Of a stretch of 8,047 bases of DNA, positions 1 to 7,504 are shown piece by piece. Source of the stretch: Candidatus Arcticimaribacter sp. (GTDB lineage Bacteria; Bacteroidota; Bacteroidia; Flavobacteriales; Flavobacteriaceae); contig WTJB01000255.1 in the NCBI GenBank assembly GCA_011526335.1, positions 1-8,047 on the forward strand. Reading direction: 5' to 3'. The translations under genes and the position numbers were made by a program. How positions within the stretch are numbered: position 1 is the first letter of the stretch; every line of letters starts with the position of its first letter. Under the pieces are notes generated by a model that was not told the DNA's origin, did not search any database, and saw only the letters and a program-made list of their open reading frames with translations.

Positions 1-2471
1 GCACGGCTAGCTTTACGGTCGTCTTGGATGTACAACCGTTAACGGATGTGGTTTTAACTATTCAAAATTTTGATGGCTCAGAATTGCAAGTTTCTAGCGC
101 TTCTTCCCTGACCTTTTCTAATAGCAGTTGGAATGTAAGTCAAACAGTACGATTGAGTAGTGTTGATGAATATTATATAGACGGGTCGCAAACCGTAAGT
201 CTCTCTATAGCTGTAGATCCTAGTTCAAATGCAGGTTTTCTTGGCTTAGCCTCACAAACCCTTTCTACAGTAGTTCTCGATGACGATATCGCTGGAGTAA
301 CGGTAAGTATTCTTGACAATTTAACAGGAGAAGATGGGGATACGGCGAGCTTTACTTTGGTATTGGATGCTATCCCAACGTCAGCTGTTACAATACTTCT
401 AAATGCTACACCAACAGCAGAAATCACAACCCTAAGCTCAGTAACCTTTACTTCTTCCAATTGGAATATCCCTCAATCTGTTATTGTTCAAGGGGTAAAT
501 GATGCTCCACCGCTTTCAGATGGTAGTCAAACGGCTACCGTAGTAACCTTAGACGTACAATCATTAGATGCGAATTTTAATGTTTTGTCAGACAACGATA
601 TTATAGATGTCCCTGTGACCAACCAAGATGATGATGCCCCAGGGGTAGTGATCAGTACCGTGGATAATCTTTTCTATACTACTGAGGGCGGGGGTGAAGT
701 AATAGTACAGTTTTCACTACTAGCACAGCCAGTAGGCGGGGCCAGTGTAGTCATTCCCTTATCGCTTTCTGGAGCTGCAGGAGAAGCACAAATGACGGCC
801 ACACAAATTGAAATTTCTGCTGCAAATTGGAATCAACCCACCAATAATCAAGTGCTGATTACAGGCTTAGACGATGTCATTATCGACGGGAATCAGTCCT
901 ATCGTCTTATAACAGGTGACCCCAGCAGTGCAGATCCTATACAAGATGGGATGACAGCTACAGATGTGGCGAATATCAACTTGTTTAATCAAGACAATGA
1001 TAGGGCAGGAATTAGCATTCGCTACCCTGAAAGTGTTTCAGAAAGTGGAACAACTACCGTTATGGGGGTACAGTTGGAAACACAAATTACAGGGCCGGTT
1101 GAATTGGTTCTAAGCGTAAGCGATTCTTCTGAATTGTCCCTATCCAGGACAACACTTCTGTTTGACCCCACGAACTGGAATCAAGAACAAACGGTTCAGG
1201 TGATTGGTTTAGACGATACCCTCCTAGACGGGAATATTCTCTCTTCTGTATTGATTCAAGTAAGTTCAAGTCAGTGTGCAACAAATTATTGTACCCTTGG
1301 AATTATATCCATCGACGTAATGAACTTTGATAACGATTCTGACCTAGATGGAGATGGAGTTTTTGATGCGTTTGATAATTGTATCAGCGAAGTCAATCCC
1401 GATCAAAGTGATATTGATGGTGACGGGATTGGAGATGTTTGTGATCAGGATCGGGATGGTGACGGGGTGCTAGATGTTAAAGAAATAATTGATGGTACAG
1501 CGGTGGACAATCCATGTTCTTTTGTCTTTTCTAATATTACGGGTCCTGTCCATAGCCTTGCCGATTGTGATTCTGATGGAATTTTGGATCGTTTTGATGA
1601 AGATGATGATAACGATGGCCTTTTGGATAGCCAGGAAGGCTTTGTTGATTTTGATGGAGATGGTATTCCCAATACCCTAGACTTAGATAGTGATGGCGAT
1701 GGTTGTTTGGATGTTCTGGAGGGAGGATTTTTAGATCAAGATTCAGACGGTGTTTTGGGTCAAGCTCCCATAGCTGTTTCTCCTACGGGTCGTGTTGTGG
1801 GCCAAGGAGGCTACCGAGATGCATTGGACAACGATAGTGATGGTCAAAGCGATTTTCTTCAAGTGAGTATTCCATTGGAGTGGATACAGCAACCTCCTTC
1901 GAATACAGAATTATTGGATACAGCATTTAGCATAGAAGTCGGGGTAAACAATAGCGAGGATGTTGCCTACCAATGGCAAATAAAACGTCCCAATGCAATA
2001 GATGATATATGGGAAAATCTTGAAGAAGATGCTGTTTTTTCTAGAACTCAAAGTGATTTATTAACGATCAGCAATGCAACAGAAACTTTAGAAGGAAGCC
2101 AGCTAAGGGTTGTGGCTTATAGCTTAAGCAATGTGTGCATGCCTCCAATAGTGAGTTCCGTTACCAATTTGGTAATTACAGCCATTGACATTCCCAATGC
2201 TTTTTCACCCGACGGGGACGGCATCAATGATGTATGGGAAATACGCGGCTTGAATTTTCAGAGAAACTATACCTTAACGGTATTTAACCGGTGGGAGGTG
2301 AAGGTTTTTGAGTCTTCAAATTACAACAATGATTGGGACGGAACTTCGGTTTTAGGGGGGTGGACAGCTGGAAACCAACAACTTCCTGAAGGGACTTATT
2401 TTTATTTCTTGCAATTGGAAGATCAACCGCCTTTGACAGGCTATGTGTATATAAAACGAAGAAACCCATGA
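1..2471 (+). CDS. T9SS type B sorting domain surface protein (adhesin-like), 5' end missing
   Basis: Large secreted surface protein, probably an adhesin exported by the type IX secretion system. The frame is open to the left edge, and the first visible residues (TASFTVVLD) match the interior of a later repeat (TASFTLVLD). The real start is therefore upstream, and the TTG at 24 is not a start. About 822 residues are visible, numbered here from the window edge. Residues 1–445 hold four Calx-beta-like repeats. Residues 446–617 are an Asp-rich thrombospondin type-3-like stretch. Residues 624–727 form an Ig-like domain with a YQWQ core. Residues 730–822 are the gliding-motility-associated C-terminal (type B) sorting domain, with [26 protein letters not shown] and PEGTYFYFL motifs. 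In the usual FNRWG motif the glycine is replaced (FNRWE). The stop overlaps the start of the PorP/SprF gene, as expected for a type B substrate next to its partner. The ligand cannot be inferred. Confidence 0.93.
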   Translation, partial: TASFTVVLDVQPLTDVVLTIQNFDGSELQVSSASSLTFSNSSWNVSQTVRLSSVDEYYIDGSQTVSLSIAVDPSSNAGFLGLASQTLSTVVLDDDIAGVTVSILDNLTGEDGDTASFTLVLDAIPTSAVTILLNATPTAEITTLSSVTFTSSNWNIPQSVIVQGVNDAPPLSDGSQTATVVTLDVQSLDANFNVLSDNDIIDVPVTNQDDDAPGVVISTVDNLFYTTEGGGEVIVQFSLLAQPVGGASVVIPLSLSGAAGEAQMTATQIEISAANWNQPTNNQVLITGLDDVIIDGNQSYRLITGDPSSADPIQDGMTATDVANINLFNQDNDRAGISIRYPESVSESGTTTVMGVQLETQITGPVELVLSVSDSSELSLSRTTLLFDPTNWNQEQTVQVIGLDDTLLDGNILSSVLIQVSSSQCATNYCTLGIISIDVMNFDNDSDLDGDGVFDAFDNCISEVNPDQSDIDGDGIGDVCDQDRDGDGVLDVKEIIDGTAVDNPCSFVFSNITGPVHSLADCDSDGILDRFDEDDDNDGLLDSQEGFVDFDGDGIPNTLDLDSDGDGCLDVLEGGFLDQDSDGVLGQAPIAVSPTGRVVGQGGYRDALDNDSDGQSDFLQVSIPLEWIQQPPSNTELLDTAFSIEVGVNNSEDVAYQWQIKRPNAIDDIWENLEEDAVFSRTQSDLLTISNATETLEGSQLRVVAYSLSNVCMPPIVSSVTNLVITAIDIPNAFSPDGDGINDVWEIRGLNFQRNYTLTVFNRWEVKVFESSNYNNDWDGTSVLGGWTAGNQQLPEGTYFYFLQLEDQPPLTGYVYIKRRNP
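3..1337 (+). repeat. Four tandem Calx-beta-like repeats in the surface protein
   Basis: Four protein-level repeats share the pattern (L/V)TF-x3-(N/S)WN-x2-Q-x-V-x-(L/V)-x2-(V/L)D followed by a DG motif. Junctions read [23 protein letters not shown] and finally NFDNDSD. The (S/N)WN signature recurs every 111, 122 and 116 residues. Approximate unit limits are 3–290 (truncated at the window edge), 291–638, 639–1004 and 1005–1337. The units have diverged so far that they are visible only in translation. Such arrays usually form rigid, calcium-binding extracellular stalks; that role is inferred. Confidence 0.75.
1338..1853 (+). repeat. Thrombospondin type-3-like Asp-rich repeat segment
   Basis: The translation contains a canonical unit, [14 protein letters not shown], followed by [19 protein letters not shown]. 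Further DxDxDG(I/V)xD loops follow: [54 protein letters not shown] and DNDSDGQSD. These loops are the known calcium-coordinating units of TSP3 repeats. They sit between the Calx-beta-like stalk and the Ig-like/C-terminal part of the protein. Confidence 0.85.
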
Positions 2472-3394
2472 AGCGAATAGTATTGATTTTCTTTTTGGGG
2501 ATATTTTCTTGGGCTAATGCACAGCAGGAGTCAAACTTTAGCCACTATATGTTTAACCATCAAACCTTAAATCCTGGTTATGTGGGAGCAAGGGGGCTAA
2601 CAACCTTTACTTCTGTTATTCGCTCGCAATGGATAGGCTGGGAAGGCGCACCAGAAAGTCAAACCTTGACGTACAATACTTTTGTACCTAAAAAAAATCT
2701 TGGTCTAGGCATGAGTATTATCCATGACAAGATTGGCCCTACACAAGCTACATCAGCGGCCTTGGACATGGCTTATCATTTGCGTTTAAATAAACAGAAT
2801 CATCGACTCTCTTTGGGATTAAAAATTAGTGCATTAAACTATTTTTTGAATACTGATATGCTTGAAACGGTTACCCCTAATGATCCCACATTTACCCTAA
2901 ACCAAGACACTGCTTTACTTCCAAATGTAGGTTTTGGGGCCTATTATTCTACACAAAAATTTTATACGGGCTTTGCTGTACCACGGCTTTTGGCAGCGCG
3001 TGATTTTGGTTTGGTGCCGCATTATTATCTTATGACTGGGGGGTTGTTGACTTTATCGCAAGAGGTTTTGTTAAAACCCAGTTTCTTGTTTAAACATACT
3101 CAAAATGTTTCGGGCTATGATCTGTCCCTTTTGGCTTATGTAAAAGGAACTTTTTGGGTCGGCGGACAGTTTAAAAATGCCTTTAATCCTAAACAGCTAT
3201 CCGATTTCTCTTTTAGTGGCGCTAGTTTAATGCTAGGCACTTCTATTGGAGAATATTTTCAGCTGGGGTATTCCTATGGTTTTGCTGCAACGGCGCTAAA
3301 CCAAGTGCAGAACACAGCCACTCACGAATTATTTTTCCGTATTTCAATTGCTCCTAAAGTAGAAGCATTTCTTCGTTCACCTCGATTCTTTTAA
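2468..3394 (+). CDS. PorP/SprF family type IX secretion membrane protein
   Basis: Predicted outer-membrane beta-barrel of the PorP/SprF family, 308 residues, a normal length for the family. A signal peptide spans residues 1–18 (hydrophobic core, WANA before Q19). It is followed by the family signature [20 protein letters not shown] at 24–43 and a body rich in alternating aromatic/glycine strands. Members of this family work with T9SS substrates carrying type B sorting domains; SprF, encoded beside sprB in F. johnsoniae, is needed for SprB export. Position directly after a type B substrate fits a dedicated partner for the upstream adhesin. The ATG overlaps the upstream TGA (ATGA), suggesting translational coupling, and no Shine-Dalgarno sequence is visible. 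A specific name (porP or sprF) is not justified because Flavobacteriia carry many paralogues. Confidence 0.92.
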   Translation: MKRIVLIFFLGIFSWANAQQESNFSHYMFNHQTLNPGYVGARGLTTFTSVIRSQWIGWEGAPESQTLTYNTFVPKKNLGLGMSIIHDKIGPTQATSAALDMAYHLRLNKQNHRLSLGLKISALNYFLNTDMLETVTPNDPTFTLNQDTALLPNVGFGAYYSTQKFYTGFAVPRLLAARDFGLVPHYYLMTGGLLTLSQEVLLKPSFLFKHTQNVSGYDLSLLAYVKGTFWVGGQFKNAFNPKQLSDFSFSGASLMLGTSIGEYFQLGYSYGFAATALNQVQNTATHELFFRISIAPKVEAFLRSPRFF

Positions 3395-3397
3395 CCC

Positions 3398-5335
3398 ATG
3401 AAAACACATTTAACATCCATTTTACTCCTTCTTTTTTCTCCATTGTTTATGTTGGGGCAAAATCTTAAAAGTGAATTATGGGGGGATTACTATTTTTTAA
3501 ACGGAGAATATGAAAAAGCAATATCCTTTTTTGAATCCTATAGTGGGGAAAAATCGTTAAGCAGCAGACGGCATTGGGCCTTGGCCTATTTAAAACAAGA
3601 CCAAAAAGAAAAAGCCATGTTGACCTACACCCCGGTGGCCAATTCTGTTGAAGCTCGCGTAGAAGACTATTATATCTATGCCGATCTTTTAACGCGTCAA
3701 CCCAAATTAGCTAAGGAGTATCGAAAAAAGGCGTACCGTCTTCCTTGGGACAAAGCAGAAGTTTCCTTCGAGGCAAAGGGTGTCTCCGATACCTTATCCC
3801 CCTATGCAATCCAAAATCTAAATGGAAATACCAAAGCAGCAGATTTTGGGATGATTTATCCGATTCCCAAGAAAGACTCACGGGTATTTTTCTTGAGTCA
3901 ACAAGACAGCAAAGGGAAGTCCAATAGGGTATTAAAACGCTATCAATCTCAGTATCCTATTTATGATTTTTACCAAGCCGTTATCGACCTACAAACCTTT
4001 AGCCTAAAACAAAAAGAGCCGTTGCGAAAAACCGTGAATTCCTATTTTCAAGAAGGCCCAGGTGGGGTAGATGAAAATGGAGAGAAATTCTACTTTACCC
4101 AAAGCGCAAAGCGTTTAGACAAGGGCAATAATGTATTGCTGAAGCTCTATGCCATTAACTTGAATAAAATTGAAATGCAGACTGTCCCAGAAGAGATTAA
4201 GGTTGTTCCACAAGCCAGTTCTGCGATGCACCCGAGTGTTTCTTCAGACGGGAAGCAGCTCTACTTTGCAAGCGATATGCCGGGCGGCTATGGAGGAATG
4301 GACCTTTATCGTGCGGTTTGGCGGGAAGGTCAGTTTCAAGATGTAGAAAATTTAGGTCCAGACATCAACACCACAGCCGATGAAGTTTTTCCTTTTATTC
4401 ACAACAAAGACATTCTTTTTTATGCCACCAATGCCACAGGGGGCCAAGGTAAATTGGATGTGATGATGGCACATAATCGTATTGAGAAACGCTGGGAAAG
4501 TTTTCTATTAAAACAAAATATCAATACCGGTAAAGATGACTTTTGCTTTGGTATAGACCCCGATCAAAACTGGGCGTGGTTTTCTTCTAATCGTAAGGGA
4601 GGAAAAGGGGAAGACGATCTTTATCTTTTCTCTTTTACCCCAAAGATCGAAGGGGTTTCGGATCACTATTTTTATGCCCCATCCGACACCCTTGTAGTTG
4701 CTCTAGAAAGTGTACAGAAAAATGACCTTTTGCTTGCCTATGCCCAAGATCCTTTGCAGCGTTTAGTGGAACGGGAGGTCGTTTTGGAAACTTCTCCAAA
4801 AAACGGGCACCTACAGCTAAACGCCAATGGAACTTTTTGGTATAAAAATAAAGCCCCTTTGCAAGTGAAAGACTCTTTTGCTTACCGGGTTCAAACGGAA
4901 AAAGGCACATCTCAACCCGTTTGGGTGTACCTCCAGCGTGAGACGGTAAACGAACTTCCAGAAGAGTTAAAAAAACCATTGCTTCCCATTTATTATGCAT
5001 TGGATGCTTCGGATATATTGGCGCAATACAAGAGCCGTGTAGAGGACGTAATCCGTCTCATGAAAAAATATCCAGATTTGGAAATTGAATTGCGTTCCTA
5101 TACCGATTGTCGTGGGCGTTCAGACTATAATTTGGCGCTTTCCAAGCGAAGAACAAATGTCATTTTAAACTACGTAAAAAAACATATTCCCCGTCCAGAA
5201 CGTATTTATGGAGATGGCTATGGAGAACGAAACAATCGTTTTGGTCCAACAGGGAAATCTTGTGAAAATCTTCGTGAAGCTGAGCATCAAGAAAACCGAA
5301 AAACAACCTTTAGCGTAATTCGAATTAAAAAGTAA
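3398..5335 (+). CDS. OmpA family protein with TPR-like, PD40 propeller and Ig/cadherin-like domains
   Basis: Exported 645-residue protein expected to tether outer-membrane machinery to peptidoglycan. A signal peptide covers about residues 1–20, with no lipobox Cys. A short TPR-like helical region lies at about 25–115. PD40/WD40-like beta-propeller blades span about 150–415, the clearest being HPSVSSDGKQLYFASD (278–293) and WFSSNRKGGKGEDDLYLF (394–411). A small bacterial-Ig/cadherin-like domain lies at 437–512. The OmpA C-terminal domain is at 529–645. The two residues that bind diaminopimelate in OmpA domains are present as D570 (in YTDCRG) and R585 (in LSKRR). The gene starts 3 nt after the PorP/SprF stop, so the two are almost certainly cotranscribed. 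PD40–OmpA genes are commonly found beside porP/sprF genes. The role as periplasmic anchor of the substrate/PorP pair is inferred. Confidence 0.92.
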   Translation: MKTHLTSILLLLFSPLFMLGQNLKSELWGDYYFLNGEYEKAISFFESYSGEKSLSSRRHWALAYLKQDQKEKAMLTYTPVANSVEARVEDYYIYADLLTRQPKLAKEYRKKAYRLPWDKAEVSFEAKGVSDTLSPYAIQNLNGNTKAADFGMIYPIPKKDSRVFFLSQQDSKGKSNRVLKRYQSQYPIYDFYQAVIDLQTFSLKQKEPLRKTVNSYFQEGPGGVDENGEKFYFTQSAKRLDKGNNVLLKLYAINLNKIEMQTVPEEIKVVPQASSAMHPSVSSDGKQLYFASDMPGGYGGMDLYRAVWREGQFQDVENLGPDINTTADEVFPFIHNKDILFYATNATGGQGKLDVMMAHNRIEKRWESFLLKQNINTGKDDFCFGIDPDQNWAWFSSNRKGGKGEDDLYLFSFTPKIEGVSDHYFYAPSDTLVVALESVQKNDLLLAYAQDPLQRLVEREVVLETSPKNGHLQLNANGTFWYKNKAPLQVKDSFAYRVQTEKGTSQPVWVYLQRETVNELPEELKKPLLPIYYALDASDILAQYKSRVEDVIRLMKKYPDLEIELRSYTDCRGRSDYNLALSKRRTNVILNYVKKHIPRPERIYGDGYGERNNRFGPTGKSCENLREAEHQENRKTTFSVIRIKK

Positions 5336-7388
5336 AACGAAGGCTCAAGTAGGCATTGCGTAAGGGAGCAGCTTCATAATAACGTCCTCCAAAAGCATTG
5401 ATGCGCACATTGTCGCTATACCGATCGTTTAGGACATTTTGTATCCCTAGCGTGGGAAGTAGTTTAAGCCCAAGCCAAGACACTTTTTTTGAAAGATAGA
5501 GGTGAATAACTTCAGCGCTGTCTACGCTTACCGCATTGGCATCTTCTGCAAAAAGTTGACCGCGGTAATAGATGTTGGTCTCTAAGTTCCAGTCTTTCCC
5601 CCATGCGAATTGACTCGATAGAAATCCTTGGTGTTGTGGGATGCCCGGCAGGTAATTACCATCGAAACGGATTTCATTGCTCTGGTAGTCCCTGTAGGTA
5701 TAATGCGCATAATTGTAATTAAAAATCAATGACCATTGTGGGTTTATCGTCCATTTGCTTTCAAGCTCTATGCCTTGGCGTAGGGTGCTTCCTGCATTGG
5801 TGTAAAATGTTCGACCTGGAAAAGCATCCAATTCATAGGGGACCAAATCATCTTTCGTGCGAATCGAAAATAGGGTTAGCGAATACTGGTGTTTTTTCCA
5901 CTTTTGGTTCCATCCGAGTTCAATATTTGTCGCTTTTTGTATGCCCAACTCTCCATTAAACCCACCATTTCCTTGTGGATCTGCGGAGAGTTCTGACAAG
6001 GTTGGGGTTTCAAAACTTTGGCTGATTTGCGCAAAAAGTGATCGGTCTGTTGAGAAGACATAGCGTAGCCCTAGCTGTGGATTTATTGCCGGTAAATTTT
6101 GTTGATCGGATTGATTGCCATTGGTTAAAAAGCGGTCGCTCAGACGTAAATTATTTCGATCAAACCGAAGTCCTGCATGTATTTTCCATCGCGATAATTG
6201 CGCTATTCCTCTTAGGTAAATACTTGCTGAAGAAAAGGCTTCTAGTTGCTTCAAGCTTTGGTCTCCACGTTCTCCCGTTAGGTTTTGATAACGTGTTCGT
6301 TCATCCTCTTGACGGTCTAGGGCGTAGCCCACAAGCGCTTGTATTTGCCATTCTTGTAGGGCGAAATTTGTTTGAAGGTGCCCTCCAAGCCCCGCATAGT
6401 TCCGATCTAGATTTACCCATCCTCCATTTTGGAACGGCAGTAAGGCCTCAAAATCACGTGTAGCCAAATAAGCATACTGCGACCAAAATAATCTTTTCCA
6501 TTCTCCTGTGTAGGCTAGGCTGCTTTTTATATGCGTTACTTTTTCATGCGCCTTGTATTCTGCATTGCGTTGTCTAGCGCTGTCTGGCGTGTTTTCAAAT
6601 TCGTTGAGTGTTTGCCCTCCAGCATCGTATGCATAGGGGCTAAAAGTAGCATTGAATCGAAATTTTAAGGCGTGTTTCTCTTTTAAAGGATACAATACAC
6701 TGGTGTTAAAAAGCGTGTTTTCAAAAGCCGAATGGCTGCGGTATCCATTCCATTTTTGATGTTGCGCATGGACGACCATTTCAGTTTTTTGTAACAATTG
6801 TCCAAGGGTAAATTGTAGGTTGCGCTGTCCATATTGACCTTGTAGCAGATTAATATGAGTAAAATTCTCAGCAACGCGGTCAAGGGTTTGAAGATGTATA
6901 ACCCCTCCAGCGGCATTTCCATAGGCAGTCGCATTAGGGCCTTTAATGATTTCTACCCGGTTCAATAAACCCAGGGGTAGATTGTCTAGCTGGCCTTGTC
7001 CATCGGGTGTCGTTTCTGGAACACCATCTACCATTATTTTTACTCCCCTTATGCCAAAAGCAGATCTAGCTCCAAAGCCTCGAATAGATATACGCAAATC
7101 TTGCGCAAAGTTTGAAGCATTGGTACTCAATACTCCACCTGTTTTTAAAAGGGTATTTTGTAAAGAAAGTTGTGCTTCTTTTTCTTCAAAGGGATTAATG
7201 TCTATTACAGCTGTGGCTGCAGGGTAAGTGTTTTTGGATATATTAAATTGTGATGAAATTAATTTTATTTCCGCTAACGCAATCGTTTGGAGGGAGTCAA
7301 CAGGAGTTTGACTAAAAAGTTGAACGGTGATTAAAAATATAACACAACAACTAAACGAACGCGCTTTAACATAGGGTATAGTATTCAT
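5325..7388 (-). CDS. TonB-dependent outer-membrane receptor
   Basis: TonB-dependent receptor, 687 residues from the chosen ATG, for energised uptake of an unknown ligand across the outer membrane. A signal peptide spans about residues 1–26 (hydrophobic run ending VQLFS before Q27). The plug lies at about 33–168, with RISIRGFGAR (99–108), VDGVPETTPDGQGQ (120–133) and KGPNATAYGNAAGGVI (149–164). The remainder is a 22-strand-type barrel ending in a terminal aromatic strand (LSLRFTF). There is no N-terminal carboxypeptidase-like extension, so it is not a typical SusC-type glycan transporter. The RGFGAR…IRG…VDG-x-P-x-T-x-PDGQGQ plug resembles the E. coli YncD/PqqU type from memory, but the substrate remains unassigned. 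The frame also permits a TTG start at 7394; the ATG at 7388 is preferred because it gives a normal signal peptide. The 3' end overlaps the convergent OmpA gene by 11 nt. Confidence 0.93.
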   Translation of the reverse strand: MNTIPYVKARSFSCCVIFLITVQLFSQTPVDSLQTIALAEIKLISSQFNISKNTYPAATAVIDINPFEEKEAQLSLQNTLLKTGGVLSTNASNFAQDLRISIRGFGARSAFGIRGVKIMVDGVPETTPDGQGQLDNLPLGLLNRVEIIKGPNATAYGNAAGGVIHLQTLDRVAENFTHINLLQGQYGQRNLQFTLGQLLQKTEMVVHAQHQKWNGYRSHSAFENTLFNTSVLYPLKEKHALKFRFNATFSPYAYDAGGQTLNEFENTPDSARQRNAEYKAHEKVTHIKSSLAYTGEWKRLFWSQYAYLATRDFEALLPFQNGGWVNLDRNYAGLGGHLQTNFALQEWQIQALVGYALDRQEDERTRYQNLTGERGDQSLKQLEAFSSASIYLRGIAQLSRWKIHAGLRFDRNNLRLSDRFLTNGNQSDQQNLPAINPQLGLRYVFSTDRSLFAQISQSFETPTLSELSADPQGNGGFNGELGIQKATNIELGWNQKWKKHQYSLTLFSIRTKDDLVPYELDAFPGRTFYTNAGSTLRQGIELESKWTINPQWSLIFNYNYAHYTYRDYQSNEIRFDGNYLPGIPQHQGFLSSQFAWGKDWNLETNIYYRGQLFAEDANAVSVDSAEVIHLYLSKKVSWLGLKLLPTLGIQNVLNDRYSDNVRINAFGGRYYEAAPLRNAYLSLRFTF

Positions 7389-7398
7389 AATCAATCAA

Positions 7399-7455
7399 TT
7401 AAATAAAAAAAGCCCCCAGACGGATCTGAGGACTTCTAACCATAAACCAATTCAT
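7399..7455 (-). CDS. Candidate 18-codon leader ORF upstream of the TonB receptor
   Basis: A short ORF encodes MNWFMVRSPQIRLGAFFI and stops with TAA 10 nt before the receptor ATG. Its first codon lies about 13 nt inside the predicted transcript. Its codons run across the whole terminator hairpin and U-tract, so a translating ribosome would prevent that hairpin from forming. This arrangement is typical of leader-peptide attenuators. There is no run of one amino acid; a single Trp at codon 3 is the only rare residue. Translation is inferred from position alone and could be a coincidence. Confidence 0.4.
   Translation of the reverse strand: MNWFMVRSPQIRLGAFFI
7405..7437 (-). terminator. Intrinsic terminator/attenuator hairpin in the receptor leader
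   Basis: Read on the minus strand, AGAAGTCCTCAGA pairs with TCTGGGGGCTTTT around a TCCG tetraloop. The stem has 13 bp, including three G·U pairs, and the 3' arm merges into a run of seven T followed by ATTT. On the plus strand the A-run precedes the hairpin, so it acts only on minus-strand transcripts. No minus-strand gene lies within the roughly 600 nt upstream for it to terminate, and it sits about 17 nt before the receptor start. It is therefore best read as an attenuator of the receptor gene. Confidence 0.75.
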
Positions 7456-7468
7456 TTGTGTAGAATTG
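7448..7468 (-). promoter_or_regulatory. 5' leader hairpin enclosing the leader ORF start codon
   Basis: A perfect 6-bp inverted repeat, CAATTC/GAATTG, encloses a 9-nt loop at the predicted 5' end of the receptor transcript. The leader ORF AUG straddles the loop and the 3' arm, so folding could limit leader translation. The stem is short and AT-rich, so chance is possible. Confidence 0.35.
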
Positions 7469-7473
7469 ATGCT

Positions 7474-7504
7474 CAAAAATACATTAAACTTTGGTAATTG
7501 GAAA
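7474..7504 (-). promoter_or_regulatory. Bacteroidota-type sigma-ABfr promoter for the TonB receptor
   Basis: On the minus strand, TATTTTTG (7481–7474) is an exact match to the Bacteroidota -7 consensus TAnnTTTG. Exactly 19 nt upstream lies TTTC (7504–7501), three of four bases of the -33 TTTG element at the consensus spacing. Transcription would start near 7467–7469, giving a leader of about 80 nt before the receptor ATG. Confidence 0.55.

Noticed and set aside
24..26. TTG as the start of the surface protein
   Set aside because: The frame is open upstream and the residues before it continue a repeat seen again later in the protein, so the gene simply enters the window from the left.
4635..5000. 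121-codon - strand ORF opposite the OmpA gene
   Set aside because: It lies entirely within the OmpA-family coding region with no recognisable domain; it is a shadow ORF.
6038..6463. 141-codon + strand ORF opposite the TonB receptor
   Set aside because: It is antisense to a clearly conserved receptor barrel and its translation shows no family motif or signal peptide; it is a shadow ORF.
7401..7440. Thiamine pyrophosphate riboswitch suggested by CTGAGG on the plus strand
   Set aside because: The other conserved TPP elements are missing and the strand points away from any gene; the motif is part of the terminator stem on the opposite strand.
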